A stretch of 64,000 nt of DNA from Bacillus pumilus (GCF_009937765.1 NZ_CP047089.1:2292272-2356271); one strand, 5' to 3'; positions 42,736 to 51,808 are shown, counted from the first letter of the stretch. The notes: generated from the letters alone by a model not told the origin. Numbers and translations are program-made.

Positions 42736-43437
42736 TTATCCTTGATTTCCATTTGCTGTGTACACTTCTTCAAACGGTTGCACGACAACAAATCCACTTC
42801 CGCTAAATTTCATTTGAATAGACTCGCCGCTTCCTCTACCAATAAAGGTTTTGAATGAAACATCTGTCACAAATTCCGTTTTTAAATCCCCTGACCATGC
42901 AACTGTCGCATTAGGATCTGTATAGACAGAGTCCCCCGGCTGAACAATCAATGTGAGCGGCTCATAATGACTCGTAATCGCAACAAGACCTGGTCCTTCT
43001 AATTTGACGTTAAATAATCCACCTGCAAGCATCCCCGACACTTTTTTCATCAATTTAATATCCCAGCGAACTGAAGGTTCAAATGCGAGCAAATCATTCC
43101 CATTCACAAAAATAGATTCCCCTTGAGCCAAACGCAGAATTGAGATTTTTTTGCCTTGATCTGCTACATATAATTTCCCATCACCTGTTGCCTTCATGAG
43201 TGAAGTGCCTTCTCCTGATAGCATTTTTTTGAACATCTTTGAGACACCATGTTCAAACACGCCCTCACGTTCAAATTTGATTTTGCCTCGGTACGAAACC
43301 ATGGCCCCTGTTTTGGCCCAAATGGTATCCGTCAAATTAATTTCTAAAAGTCTTGGTGTTTCAAGTTCAAAAACCCCTTCTCCCTTATCTTCCTGCTGCG
43401 TATTCTGAACAAATTCTTCGAGTGTATAACGATTCAT
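42736..43437 (-). CDS. AIM24 family protein
   Basis: 233-residue beta-rich protein of the AIM24 (TRAP-like) family, shown by VFELETPRLLEINLTDTIWAKTGAMVSYRG, EGTSLMKATGDGKLYVADQGKKI, LEGPGLVAITSHYEPLTLIVQPGDSVYTDPNATVAWSG and SGSGFVVVQPFEE. Forms a trimeric beta-prism in known structures; biological role in bacteria unknown. ATG at 43437 follows AAAGAGGTG; 16 extra upstream codons lack a site. Divergent from cspD. Confidence 0.85.
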   Translation of the reverse strand: MNRYTLEEFVQNTQQEDKGEGVFELETPRLLEINLTDTIWAKTGAMVSYRGKIKFEREGVFEHGVSKMFKKMLSGEGTSLMKATGDGKLYVADQGKKISILRLAQGESIFVNGNDLLAFEPSVRWDIKLMKKVSGMLAGGLFNVKLEGPGLVAITSHYEPLTLIVQPGDSVYTDPNATVAWSGDLKTEFVTDVSFKTFIGRGSGESIQMKFSGSGFVVVQPFEEVYTANGNQG

Positions 43438-43571
43438 GATAGCACCTCTTTCTGTATTTTTTTTATATACGGACAAACTGTGCATAAAGTTTCAGAAAAT
43501 GGGGACGGTTTAGCTATTATTGTTATTTATCCAAAAAATCAAACATTCTGCTCAAAATTTGGCTCTCCTGC

Positions 43572-43600
43572 TTGACGCTTTACTTTTAATGGTGTATAGT
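43572..43600 (+). promoter_or_regulatory. cspD promoter and cold-shock leader
   Basis: TTGACG (43572-43577), 17 bp, TATAGT (43595-43600). The 88-nt untranslated leader (about 43607-43695) holds a poly-U stretch and a hairpin AGTATGCC/GGTATGCT (43651-43672 region) typical of csp mRNAs that are restructured in the cold. Confidence 0.75.
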
Positions 43601-43695
43601 GGAACCATCATTTAGCAACTGCAAAGTCGTTAGGTGATGAAAATTTTTTTTAGTATGCCAAAAGGTATGCTACAGTACTAGGAGGAAAAAGCAAT

Positions 43696-43896
43696 ATGCA
43701 AAACGGTAAAGTAAAATGGTTCAATAATGAAAAAGGTTTCGGCTTCATTGAAGTTGAAGGCGGAGACGATGTATTCGTTCACTTCACAGCTATCGAAGGT
43801 GACGGCTACAAGTCTTTAGAAGAAGGACAAGAAGTTTCTTTTGAAATCGTTGAAGGTAATCGTGGACCTCAAGCTGCAAACGTAACAAAAATCTAA
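43696..43896 (+). CDS. cspD: Cold-shock protein CspD
   Basis: 66-residue single-stranded RNA/DNA-binding OB-fold protein. RNP1 KGFGFIEV and RNP2 VFVHF are exact, and the protein differs from B. subtilis CspD at only a few C-terminal residues. RNA chaperone in cold shock and stationary phase. ATG follows TAGGAGG. Single gene with long leader and own terminator. Confidence 0.97.
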   Translation: MQNGKVKWFNNEKGFGFIEVEGGDDVFVHFTAIEGDGYKSLEEGQEVSFEIVEGNRGPQAANVTKI

Positions 43897-43919
43897 TCAA
43901 CTAAATCAATGATGCAAAA

Positions 43920-43947
43920 TAAAGAGAGGCTTATGCCTCTCTTATTT
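43920..43947. terminator. Bidirectional terminator after cspD
   Basis: AAGAGAGGC / GCCTCTCTT with T/A flanks; overlaps the end of the convergent small gene. Confidence 0.8.
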
Positions 43948-44124
43948 GATTTTCAGCTGAATTTCAATTGCTAAAATATTTTGCTTTAGTCGTTGTTCAA
44001 TTTCAGAAATATCTTTTTCGAGAAAAGGTCTTCCCTTCTTTGCTACATCTACAAGTTGCTCTAGATCGCTGTACACCTCTTGAAATGTTCGATGTAATAC
44101 CGTTTCGAACTCCTTATTATTCAT
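43942..44124 (-). CDS. 60-residue helical protein, possible DegR
   Basis: Starts MNNKEFETVLHRTFQEVY; entirely helical and charged, ending EIQLKIK. Size (60 residues) and place (beside cspD) are those of B. subtilis DegR, which stabilises phosphorylated DegU and raises exoenzyme production. I cannot confirm the sequence match, so the symbol is withheld. ATG follows GGGGAAGG. The gap to ypeQ (44125-44293) has three copies of ACGGAT/ATCCGT forming alternative hairpins. Confidence 0.6.
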   Translation of the reverse strand: MNNKEFETVLHRTFQEVYSDLEQLVDVAKKGRPFLEKDISEIEQRLKQNILAIEIQLKIK

Positions 44125-44293
44125 ACCGGCCTTCCCCTTTTCCTCTAATATCCGTCACTTAGTCAAAAAGTAACTCAACCAAAACTTTCTATAGTTATAT
44201 CGGCTCATTTTTCGGAATATGTTCTTTTTTTACACATTCTATCCGTTTTTTTTCAAGAACGGATGTTTGAGAAGGGAAAACCGGTGCATCCGT

Positions 44294-44476
44294 TTATTTT
44301 TTGAGTAGCGTTTTGCCATATTCTTTTATTTTCTCTCCAACGGTGCATTGCTGTATACAAAAGGAATGGGCATATTTTTTGCCAAATTCTTTTCGAAAAT
44401 GCTTCTTAATCAAACAATCTGAACAATACGTGTCTTGAAGATCGGTCAATTCTTGTACTGCTGTTTTTTTATCCAC
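44294..44476 (-). CDS. ypeQ: Small zinc-finger protein YpeQ
   Basis: 60 residues with four cysteines in the pattern YCSDCLIKKH and FCIQQC, likely a single zinc site (CxxC...CxxxC plus nearby His). Lies one base beyond ypeP in the same direction, as in B. subtilis, so co-expressed with the RNase H-like protein. Function unknown. Confidence 0.75.
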   Translation of the reverse strand: MDKKTAVQELTDLQDTYCSDCLIKKHFRKEFGKKYAHSFCIQQCTVGEKIKEYGKTLLKK

Positions 44477-44477
44477 A

Positions 44478-45149
44478 TTATTCAGCTCCGTCTGCTTCTA
44501 ATTTCAATGTACTTTCGATTGGGACGTCTGCAAGAACCTGTCTTGCAAGCTGATCCGCTTCTGCATTTTGTTTCCGATCGATGGCTTCATAGGTTGGCGT
44601 CAGCTTCAGCTCTTTTAAGTCCGCTTCAATTCGGTCTAGCCATTTGTTATGTACATCATCATAACAAGGCCATTCTCCTTTTAACTGATTCATGACAACA
44701 AGTGAATCTCCTCTAATCGTGACAGAATTTCTGCTTGCTCCTAGGTCTTTTAAAGTTTTTACTGCCTCAAATAAAGCCGCATACTCTGCTTCATTATTAG
44801 TGCTCCCTTGGAAAGGCTGATTTTTCCTCAATCGATAAGCGTCTTTTCCTAGCTTATAGTAGACGACAACACCAAGACCAGAGTCGCCTGTTTCTTTATG
44901 AAAACTTGCATCAAAATAGACTTGAAGCTCATCCGGTTCAAGCTTTAATTCTTCATTTAGCTTTTCAAGCTCTTTTATAGACCACATGGCCCCTTTTTCA
45001 TCTTCAAATGATAGAAGTGACTGGGGTTCTTTTTTGTCGATATGTTTTGCTAACCTTAGGGCCTCTTTTAGCTCCAACCAATCTTCTTGATAAAAAGCAA
45101 TGGCCCCAATCGATTTCACTTTCATTGTGTAGTGTGCTCTTAATTTCAT
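44478..45149 (-). CDS. ypeP: RNase H-like fold protein YpeP
   Basis: 223 residues. The N-terminal 75 residues are a small helical/beta extension; the C-terminal domain (about 78-215) is RNase HI-like with LQVYFDASFHKETGDSGLGVVVYY (first Asp), STNNEAEYAALFEAVKTL (Glu), VTIRGDSLVVMNQL (Asp) and RKQNAEADQLARQV (last Asp). All four carboxylates of the RNase H site appear present, so it may be active on RNA/DNA hybrids. Pairs with the second homologue ypdQ nearby. Confidence 0.82.
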   Translation of the reverse strand: MKLRAHYTMKVKSIGAIAFYQEDWLELKEALRLAKHIDKKEPQSLLSFEDEKGAMWSIKELEKLNEELKLEPDELQVYFDASFHKETGDSGLGVVVYYKLGKDAYRLRKNQPFQGSTNNEAEYAALFEAVKTLKDLGASRNSVTIRGDSLVVMNQLKGEWPCYDDVHNKWLDRIEADLKELKLTPTYEAIDRKQNAEADQLARQVLADVPIESTLKLEADGAE

Positions 45150-45195
45150 TGATCACATCGCCTTCCCGTGCTTTTAAGGTAAACATACGTTATGC

Positions 45196-45201
45196 TATAA
45201 T
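45196..45201 (+). promoter_or_regulatory. Extended -10 promoter of ypdPQ
   Basis: TATAAT with TG one base upstream (TATGCTATAAT); the -35 is weak. No preQ1 aptamer is visible between it and ypdP. Confidence 0.5.
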
Positions 45202-45243
45202 CAAAAAGTTACATTTTACAATCAGAAAGGAAGTTCATGTCAC

Positions 45244-45933
45244 TTGTTTAATGAAGGTATTTGGATCTTATTTGCGATCATTAATTTTATCATTGTTCTT
45301 CTATTTTATAAAGGATTTGGCAAGATGGGCCTTTTCGTCTGGATTGGCTTTGCGACGGCAGCCGCTAACTTACAAGTGGTGAAAACCGTTGAATTGTTTG
45401 GCTTAACAGCCACACTTGGAAATATTTTGTACGGCAGTGTCTTTTTTGCAACGGATGTGTTGAATGAGAAATATGGACAACATGAAGCGAAAAAAGCGGT
45501 TTGGATTGGTTTTACGACCCTTTTAACACTAACTATTGTCATGCAGGAGGCATTGCTTTTTGATCCTGCTCCATCTGATATCTCACAATCATCGTTGGAA
45601 ACCATATTTGGCTTTATGCCAAGGGTGGCACTCGGCAGTCTCGCTGCTTATATCATCAGTCAAATGCTAGATGTTTATGTATATTCGTTTATTCGCCGGA
45701 TATTTCCCTCTGATGGTGCGCTCTGGATGCGCAATGCTGGAAGTACGATGATTAGCCAGCTTCTTGATACATTGATTTTCACGACCATTGCCTTTCTTGG
45801 CACGTATCCAACTCAAGTATGGATTGAAATCTTTATCACGACATATGTCATTAAATTTATCGTCGCTGCGATTTCCACACCATACGCTTATGCAGCGAAA
45901 AAAATGGTTCCACTTGATGAAAGGGTGAAGTAA
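45244..45933 (+). CDS. ypdP: Queuosine precursor transporter family protein YpdP
   Basis: 229-residue membrane protein of the VUT/YhhQ family with six or seven hydrophobic segments; conserved [29 protein letters not shown] and [24 protein letters not shown] segments with a charged loop. Imports queuine or preQ precursors for tRNA modification. TTG start with AAAGGAAG about 10 nt upstream. One base separates it from ypdQ, so an operon. Confidence 0.85.
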   Translation: MFNEGIWILFAIINFIIVLLFYKGFGKMGLFVWIGFATAAANLQVVKTVELFGLTATLGNILYGSVFFATDVLNEKYGQHEAKKAVWIGFTTLLTLTIVMQEALLFDPAPSDISQSSLETIFGFMPRVALGSLAAYIISQMLDVYVYSFIRRIFPSDGALWMRNAGSTMISQLLDTLIFTTIAFLGTYPTQVWIEIFITTYVIKFIVAAISTPYAYAAKKMVPLDERVK

Positions 45934-45934
45934 T

Positions 45935-46330
45935 TTGCCAGCTGAAATATACATTGATGGTGCAAGTGCAGGGAATCCAGGTCCTTCTGGCATCGGCATT
46001 TTCATCAAATATAATGGAAAGGCTGAATCCTTTTCCATTCCTCTAGGGTCCATGAGCAATCACGAAGCAGAATTTTCTGCTCTGATCGAAGGGATGAAAA
46101 TCTGCGTGGAAAAAGGATTGCGTACCGTTTCATTTCGCACAGATTCACAAGTAGTTGACCGCGCAGCCAATGCAGGATTTGCTAAAAATCCAGCATTTCA
46201 GCATTTTATTAAAGAGATGATCGAGCTTCAAAGCAATTTTGATTTATTTTTTATTAAATGGATTCCGAGTAAGGAAAATCAAGTAGCAGATCAGCTCGCT
46301 AGAAAAGCGATTCACCTTTCTAAAGGATGA
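45935..46330 (+). CDS. ypdQ: RNase HI family protein YpdQ
   Basis: 131-residue RNase H domain. Opening [21 protein letters not shown] (Asp), [16 protein letters not shown] (Glu), [16 protein letters not shown] (Asp) and [14 protein letters not shown] (Asp), the complete DEDD set. B. subtilis YpdQ is usually listed as an RNase HI homologue of weak or absent activity. TTG start, translation coupled to ypdP. The stop codon falls in the loop of the terminator. Confidence 0.85.
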   Translation: MPAEIYIDGASAGNPGPSGIGIFIKYNGKAESFSIPLGSMSNHEAEFSALIEGMKICVEKGLRTVSFRTDSQVVDRAANAGFAKNPAFQHFIKEMIELQSNFDLFFIKWIPSKENQVADQLARKAIHLSKG

Positions 46331-46342
46331 ATCGCTTTTTTT
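46303..46342 (+). terminator. ypdPQ terminator
   Basis: AAAAGCGATTCA / TGAATCGCTTTTTTT; includes the end of ypdQ. Confidence 0.88.
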
Positions 46343-46374
46343 CGGTTATGCTAATGTATGTGAGGTGATACTGA

Positions 46375-46500
46375 TTGGATAAAGAAAATAAAGGTCGTGT
46401 CACAAATGGGACAACCCCACAAGGTGATGCGCAAACAAAAGATAAACAGCCACTATCTCAGCTAGAAAATAGCGCGAAGAAAAGCAATACAAAAAGATAA
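46375..46500 (+). CDS. sspL: Small acid-soluble spore protein L
   Basis: 41 residues, start TTG with GAGGTGA upstream. The pattern KGRVTNGTTPQGDAQ followed by the C-terminal ending ENSAKKSNTKR matches B. subtilis SspL (42 residues) in length, layout and ending. A minor forespore SASP of unknown function, expected under forespore SigG control; I could not place a convincing SigG promoter. Convergent with ypcP; a shared hairpin lies at 46504-46534. Confidence 0.85.
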   Translation: MDKENKGRVTNGTTPQGDAQTKDKQPLSQLENSAKKSNTKR

Positions 46501-46503
46501 ACC

Positions 46504-46534
46504 TAAGAGATCGGCTTTAGCTGATCTCTCTTAT
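46504..46534. terminator. Hairpin between sspL and ypcP
   Basis: AAGAGATC / GATCTCTT; the ypcP stop codon is inside the loop. T-runs are weak. Confidence 0.55.
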
Positions 46535-47404
46535 ATTTAAGCGGTTCATCATCGGTTCGATTCCTTTGATTTGATGATGCCTTAGCATAGCAGCAGCACG
46601 TTCTTGATTGATGTTCATTTTCGCTTCATCAATTGGGCAGCTGAGCGGGACATCACATTTGATCTCTGCCAATAAACGAGAAAGCTGCAAATCTTCTAAC
46701 CCTGCTTGCATTTTCTTTTGCTGTGCAGCCGTTAGTTTATGGACATTTTCTAACAAACCGTCAATCGTTTTATAGGTTTGAATAAATTTCAAAGCCGTTT
46801 TTTCTCCGATTCCTTTGACACCTGGATAATTATCACTTGCATCACCCATGAGTGCTTTCATATCAATGAGTGCCTTCGGTGAGATTCCCATTTCCTCTTC
46901 AAATAAGGCTTTTGTATAATGCTTATAATTGCCAATTCCTTTTTGCATCAAGGCAACAGTCACTTGTTCATTCAAAATTTGCAGTAAGTCTTTGTCACCA
47001 GTTAGGACAGTCACACGTGCTTCTTTTTGGTAAAGCGCAGCAAGAGTACCAATGCAATCATCTGCTTCAAAGCCCTTTAAACCAATGTTCACAATTCCTA
47101 GTTCTTCTGTAGCTTCTTTTGCTAAATCGAATTGCGGAATGAGCTCGACAGGCGCCTCTCCACGATTTGCTTTATAATCTTGAAACAATTCGTTTCGATA
47201 GGTTTGACTCCCCATATCCCAGCAGCTCACAATATGAGTTGGCTCAAATGTTTGTACAGCTGTTAATAAGTGTTTCAAATAGCCATTCACTCCATTTGTC
47301 GGCACACCGTGGTCATTTATCATAAAATTGCGATGGACGGCCGTGGCATAAAACGATCTGAACAAAAGCGCCATTCCATCTACAAGCAGTACGTGTTTAC
47401 TCAT
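46517..47404 (-). CDS. ypcP: 5'-3' exonuclease YpcP
   Basis: 295-residue FEN/PolA-N-type nuclease. Metal-binding acids in LLVDGMALLFRSF, SCWDMGSQTYRNELFQDYKANRG, LKGFEADDCIGTLA and VLTGDKDLLQIL, plus the helix-hairpin-helix DASDNYPGVKGIGEKTALKFI. Removes RNA primers or flaps alongside PolA. The ATG at 47404 is used, with AAGGGAG 10 nt upstream; a longer frame begins at a TTG inside that site. Confidence 0.92.
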   Translation of the reverse strand: MSKHVLLVDGMALLFRSFYATAVHRNFMINDHGVPTNGVNGYLKHLLTAVQTFEPTHIVSCWDMGSQTYRNELFQDYKANRGEAPVELIPQFDLAKEATEELGIVNIGLKGFEADDCIGTLAALYQKEARVTVLTGDKDLLQILNEQVTVALMQKGIGNYKHYTKALFEEEMGISPKALIDMKALMGDASDNYPGVKGIGEKTALKFIQTYKTIDGLLENVHKLTAAQQKKMQAGLEDLQLSRLLAEIKCDVPLSCPIDEAKMNINQERAAAMLRHHQIKGIEPMMNRLNIREIS

Positions 47405-47465
47405 TCTTATAAACTCCCTTTTCAAAACAATACTCCTATTCTATCACATAACGCAAAACTAGACA

Positions 47466-47506
47466 TAAAAAAGGCGCCTTCTTCTTTTGGAAAAGAAGAG
47501 GCAGCC
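47466..47506 (-). terminator. Terminator of the 36-residue gene
   Basis: GCCTCTTCTTTT / AAAAGAAGAAGGC stem with TTTTTT on the minus strand. Confidence 0.85.
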
Positions 47507-47509
47507 TGT

Positions 47510-47620
47510 TTACTTTTGACCGTATTGCATTTTTTTCGATTCTGCTTCTGCATAGGACGGCATGTCTTTTTGTTTAGGGTCACGCTCATCCTGCTGCTTT
47601 GTCTGTTGCTTTTTTTTCAT
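47510..47620 (-). CDS. 36-residue very hydrophilic protein
   Basis: Begins MKKKQQTKQQDERDPKQKD and ends SKKMQYGQK: almost only Lys, Gln, Asp, Glu, probably disordered. Binding site AAAGGGGA 6 nt before the ATG and a strong terminator three bases after the stop show a genuine short transcript unit between ypbS and ypcP. Composition resembles small sporulation or DNA-associated proteins. Family not recognised. Confidence 0.6.
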   Translation of the reverse strand: MKKKQQTKQQDERDPKQKDMPSYAEAESKKMQYGQK

Positions 47621-47678
47621 GATCATTCCCCTTTCTCGCTACATTCATTAAGATGACCAAAAAAGCGAATGTTACTCT

Positions 47679-47942
47679 TTACTTCTGTTTCCGCTCGACA
47701 TACTCCCTGACCATATCATTCGTCACAAGCTTACGCAATGGAACAATACCGCCTCGTGCAAGCTCATTCATCTTCGACGTAATGGCGTTGATCTCGTCTG
47801 TTGTAAATGGCTCGTTTTGCTCACATTTGAATACAGCCATCTCTATTGCTTGTTCTCTTTTCTGTTCAAGCTCAAGAAAAGACTGGATATGAGCATGCTG
47901 CTTTTGTGAGTGTGCGGAGATCTCTTCGTGTACGCTCGTCAT
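47679..47942 (-). CDS. ypbS: YpbS (DUF2533)
   Basis: 87-residue DUF2533 protein with helical coiled-coil character (HSQKQHAHIQSFLELEQKREQAIEMAV) and the conserved GGIVPLRKLVTNDMVREYVE. Located between dynA and the 36-residue gene as in B. subtilis. Function unknown. Confidence 0.8.
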   Translation of the reverse strand: MTSVHEEISAHSQKQHAHIQSFLELEQKREQAIEMAVFKCEQNEPFTTDEINAITSKMNELARGGIVPLRKLVTNDMVREYVERKQK

Positions 47943-47983
47943 TTTGTATCACTGCTTTCTTTTTTTATTTAGTCTACCATGAA

Positions 47984-50900
47984 TCAAATGGATTTCAACT
48001 GGTTCTTCCATTCGTTTGTTTGTTCATAAACTTGTTCAATGACCGCCTGCTCTTTAGCATCTGTCGTGAGGCTCGTGATAAATGTTTGTTTTTGTTCATT
48101 TAGCTGGTCGAGCGCTTCTGTTTCATATCTTTCAGTAAACGTCTTCACCATCATGTCGTACCTGCTTAGTAATTCTTCTTTTTCTTTATCTGCCCATTTC
48201 GTGGTTACCTGATGAAGAATGTCTCGAATCCCTTCAATAAAAGCAGCCTTACCATTCTGTTCAAAGAAAACTTTCGCTGATTTTTGTTTCTTTAAGATCG
48301 GTTCGAATGGCGTCAGTTCAGCTTTGACTTCAATTTGTTTCAGTTCAGCATTTTTCTCTTCTGGCGGCGACAGTGAGAGAGAAAAATAAGGGTCATCTGC
48401 ACATGCCGCCTGTAATCCTTTCTCCCATTCCTCTTGGAAGTATTGAAGAATAAACGATTCCATCCGGATATCAAGTGCCTTTAACTCCTGTACAAATTCA
48501 AATTCATAATCCTTTAGTGCCTTCTCAAGTGCTTTTTTCAATTGCTGTCCGAAATTCCCTTGGGATATTCCAGGATAGAAGGCTGTCTTTAACAGATCAT
48601 TCGCAAATAGTGACAGGCGCTGCACAATATGATAGAGCTGCTCAAGTAAGTCCTTTTTCACACTTTCTGTCACTAGCTTAGATTGTTTTACATGACTCAT
48701 TTGATCAAGAATCGCTTCATACGATGCATCTATCTTCTTCTTTTCCGCTTGCTTCTCATCTTCTGACTGATGCAGCGACGCATGCAGTTTGTCGACTGTT
48801 CTACATAACGTACCAGCTTCAAAATATAACAGCTCGATCGCATCTTTCGTTAATTCTTCCTCAATAAAATAGTCGAGCTGCTTTCTAAGCTTTGCGTATT
48901 GATTATAAGCCGTCTCTCCCTTCCCGTCGATCTCTTCCTTACTGGACACATGATGAAGGTTAGGGTTTCTTATGCCCTCTTTTGTAAGCTCATTTTTCAC
49001 ATAGTCAAAGACGGTGTCAAGCTCTGCTTGATCCTTTGCGAGATCCGCTGCATTGATAATAAAGAACATTTTATCCATGCTAAATGAATCTTTTACAAGC
49101 CCAAGCTTACGTAAAAATGACCGATCTGCCTTCGAAAAAGAGTGCTGGTAGTAAGTTAAATAAAGAAGCGCATCTGCGTCTTTCATATATTGAAAGGCGA
49201 TCTCTGTATGACGCTTATTCATACTGCTAGCGCCTGGCGTATCAACAATAGTCAGCCCTTTATCTGTTAGAGGTGTACTCAAATAAACCGTCACTTCCTT
49301 CACTACACAAGAAACAGCTTCTTCTGCCACGTATGGCCTCAGTTCTTGAAGAGTAACATGAAGCGGCGTTTGCTTCGTAATGTGATCAAGGAAACGGGTA
49401 TGTGCGTGTAAAAAATGTTCAACAATAATGCGGTGATCTTGTTCAAGCTGTCTTTTTTTCAGCGTTCGTTCGAGCTTTGATGGTAACGTCTCTCCCTTTT
49501 CGTCTGAGACCGGAAATCCTAGGATCTGATTGAGCTCCTCTAATATATCCTGTTCGGTTTTGAACACCACTTTGACACTTTCATGAGGGTGATCTTCCGT
49601 CGGCCGAGTCAGCTTATTAATGGTTGCCGTTGTTGGTGTGGGAGAGGATGGCAGCACCTTTCTCCCAACGAGAGCATTTGCAAAGGAAGATTTCCCCGAA
49701 CTAAAAGCCCCAAATAAAGCGAGTGTGAATTCTTTCGCTTGCAGCCGTTTTGTTCGTTTTTCAAAGGACTTTCTTTGAGATTGGAGCGCATCTAATGGCA
49801 ATAAAATCTGAGAAAGCTGCTCAAACTGGGCAATCGACTGTGCCGTCGTGACATGCTGTGACTGACGCATTTTAGGTTGCTCTATCTGCTTGTTCGGTTT
49901 TTCTTGGTCTCTCTCTTCAGGTGGAATGGTCGCTAGATCCTGCTTTAACTGGTCATGTTGCATTTGTCTCTTTTTCGCGTAAAACCAATCTTCTTCGATT
50001 TTTTCATCCGTTCCATTTTGCCATATATCCCATAGATGCTGAATATCTCGCTTCATTTGTTCATTTTTTTTGGTACACTGCTCGAGTGTTTGGAGCTCTT
50101 TTGCAGACTGAGCCCATTTTTCTTGCTGTTCTACCCTATCTTCCATAAGCTTGGCTTTCAGCGATTCCACCATTTGTTCAATCAGTGGCATCGCTTGTTG
50201 CTTAGCCTGTCTTCTCAAGGCTTCGCCAGCATCTTTTGCATATTGCAGTACGTATTCATTGGAGAACGTTGCTCCATGATGAATCACACTTTCAAGAAGT
50301 GATTCTTGTACAGGTGTTTCAAACGCCATCACTTGATTTAATAAGTCTTCACCAAGTTGATGTTTTTTGACTTCTTTTTTTAGTAGCTCAGCAATATGCC
50401 AGTCCACTTCTGCCTTCATTCTCGCTTTGACATCTGTTAAGAAGTCAGTAGCCCGCTTTTCTTTTTCCTGCTCCGTTTTATTTTTAGCAAAAAGCAACCC
50501 CACTTTAAAACCAGGTGCTTTTGATTCAATATAGTCACTTGCGAGTTCTCTCATTTTAAATGGCGTTAGGTTGGCATTTTTCAAAATGCTCTCGATTTCA
50601 TTAGATACTTCTTCTTCTAACTGTTTGGCTCCATTTTCAATGAAGTGAATTTTCGCTTCCAATTCTTTTACTTCTTTTCTTTTTTCTTCGAGCTGTGACT
50701 CAAGCTCCTCACCTTGCAGGTCTTCTTTTAACGAGTCAATGTGTTCTTTTAAGACATGCTCAATTTTCTGCTCCGTATAAGCCCGAAGTGAGGCCTTGGG
50801 CAATGTCTGTAATTCTTGCAGTTTTTTGATTAAACAAATCATTTCATTTCTTGGATGGGTCTCATCGGTTACAGATGTAAAGTATAAATGATCTTCTTCA

Positions 50901-51583
50901 ATGCCCTCTTTAAGGAGCATGTCAATCACTTGATTTTTGTAATCTTCAAATGCCGTCTCATGCTCATCGTGCCGGTCTACTTGATTCACGATGAAATATA
51001 GATTTGGCACTTTTTCTTTGATGGATCGAATGAAACGAATGTTTTCTTCAGAATGAACATGGTTGTAGTGAACAACATAAAAAAGAGCATCTGCTTGATG
51101 AAGAATAGAAGCAGCAGATAAAAAGTGTGCATGATCCGTTGAATCAATTCCTGGCGTATCAATCAGTGCCACATTTTCTTCAAGGCCTCTATAATCACCG
51201 CTAATTTCCACCATTTCAATCTGTTCTCCATCTTTACAAAAACGCTGTACAGCTTCTTTATCATAAGAGCCGCTCATTTTTGCAAAACGGCCATCAGAGG
51301 TGTGAAGCTGCACTTCACTTTCCCCTTTCCTCACAATGACCAAGTTTGCACTTGTTGGGATTGGACTCGTTGGCAAAATGTGATCATGAAGCAGATGATT
51401 CACAAGTGATGACTTTCCAGCAGAATAATGACCGGTAAATGCGATATATACTTCTTCTTCTGCTTCCTTTTTGATAATCGATGCAAGTTTGGCTGCTCGC
51501 TCATGATCATTCCTTTTGAGAAAGCTTTGATATAAAGCTCCAGCAGTTTGAACGAGCGAATCTCGAATAGACAAGTCTTTCAT
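47984..51583 (-). CDS. dynA: Double dynamin-like GTPase DynA
   Basis: 1199-residue fusion of two bacterial dynamin-like modules, which in B. subtilis tethers and fuses membranes, supports division-site and repairs phage- or antibiotic-damaged membrane. First GTPase: P-loop GHYSAGKSSL at 51-60, switch DTPGIDSTDHAHF, G4 NQVDRHDE. Second GTPase: P-loop GAFSSGKSSFANALVG near 625-640, DTPGASSMN, G4-like NAADLAKD. Each is followed by a long helical bundle with coiled-coil stretches (about 290-600 and 920-1199). Length is close to the 1193 residues in B. subtilis; no frame breaks. Confidence 0.96.
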   Translation of the reverse strand: MKDLSIRDSLVQTAGALYQSFLKRNDHERAAKLASIIKKEAEEEVYIAFTGHYSAGKSSLVNHLLHDHILPTSPIPTSANLVIVRKGESEVQLHTSDGRFAKMSGSYDKEAVQRFCKDGEQIEMVEISGDYRGLEENVALIDTPGIDSTDHAHFLSAASILHQADALFYVVHYNHVHSEENIRFIRSIKEKVPNLYFIVNQVDRHDEHETAFEDYKNQVIDMLLKEGIEEDHLYFTSVTDETHPRNEMICLIKKLQELQTLPKASLRAYTEQKIEHVLKEHIDSLKEDLQGEELESQLEEKRKEVKELEAKIHFIENGAKQLEEEVSNEIESILKNANLTPFKMRELASDYIESKAPGFKVGLLFAKNKTEQEKEKRATDFLTDVKARMKAEVDWHIAELLKKEVKKHQLGEDLLNQVMAFETPVQESLLESVIHHGATFSNEYVLQYAKDAGEALRRQAKQQAMPLIEQMVESLKAKLMEDRVEQQEKWAQSAKELQTLEQCTKKNEQMKRDIQHLWDIWQNGTDEKIEEDWFYAKKRQMQHDQLKQDLATIPPEERDQEKPNKQIEQPKMRQSQHVTTAQSIAQFEQLSQILLPLDALQSQRKSFEKRTKRLQAKEFTLALFGAFSSGKSSFANALVGRKVLPSSPTPTTATINKLTRPTEDHPHESVKVVFKTEQDILEELNQILGFPVSDEKGETLPSKLERTLKKRQLEQDHRIIVEHFLHAHTRFLDHITKQTPLHVTLQELRPYVAEEAVSCVVKEVTVYLSTPLTDKGLTIVDTPGASSMNKRHTEIAFQYMKDADALLYLTYYQHSFSKADRSFLRKLGLVKDSFSMDKMFFIINAADLAKDQAELDTVFDYVKNELTKEGIRNPNLHHVSSKEEIDGKGETAYNQYAKLRKQLDYFIEEELTKDAIELLYFEAGTLCRTVDKLHASLHQSEDEKQAEKKKIDASYEAILDQMSHVKQSKLVTESVKKDLLEQLYHIVQRLSLFANDLLKTAFYPGISQGNFGQQLKKALEKALKDYEFEFVQELKALDIRMESFILQYFQEEWEKGLQAACADDPYFSLSLSPPEEKNAELKQIEVKAELTPFEPILKKQKSAKVFFEQNGKAAFIEGIRDILHQVTTKWADKEKEELLSRYDMMVKTFTERYETEALDQLNEQKQTFITSLTTDAKEQAVIEQVYEQTNEWKNQLKSI

Positions 51584-51676
51584 GACGATAAACCCCTTTG
51601 TTTTTAGAAAAGTCAGTTATGTATGTGATACCATTTTACACAAAATAAAGAGATTTTTCTTCTGATCTGAGGAAAT

Positions 51677-51733
51677 AAAAAAATCTGCTACCCGATCAGT
51701 CGCAATTGACTGGAATCAGGAAGCAGATTTTTT
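51677..51733. terminator. Terminator overlapping the 30-residue gene's end
   Basis: AAAAAATCTGCT / AGCAGATTTTTT with a smaller stem inside the loop. The outer arm encodes the last codons of the gene. Confidence 0.8.
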
Positions 51734-51808
51734 GGAGACACCTTTTAATACGAAGCCAATTAATAGGCTATATACACACACCGTACCGAGCAAGAAAATC
51801 ATTGTCAT
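51716..51808 (-). CDS. Fur-controlled 30-residue membrane protein
   Basis: Begins MTMIFLLGTVCVYSLLIGFV and ends with a basic tail LKGVSKKSAS: one transmembrane helix, positive-inside tail. GGTGATC precedes the start (the second Met may be the real one). It has its own promoter, overlapped by two Fur boxes, between ypbQ and dynA. Family not recognised. Iron-starvation-induced microproteins of Bacillus (FbpA, FbpB, FbpC) are cytoplasmic and basic, so this would be a different kind. Confidence 0.65.
   Translation of the reverse strand: MTMIFLLGTVCVYSLLIGFVLKGVSKKSAS

Noticed and set aside
45150..45243. preQ1 riboswitch upstream of the queuosine-precursor transporter ypdP
   Set aside because: No aptamer hairpin with A-rich tail and no anti-ribosome-binding helix could be found.
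48475..50302. Several plus-strand frames inside dynA
   Set aside because: They are antisense to a conserved 1199-residue protein and have no ribosome binding sites.
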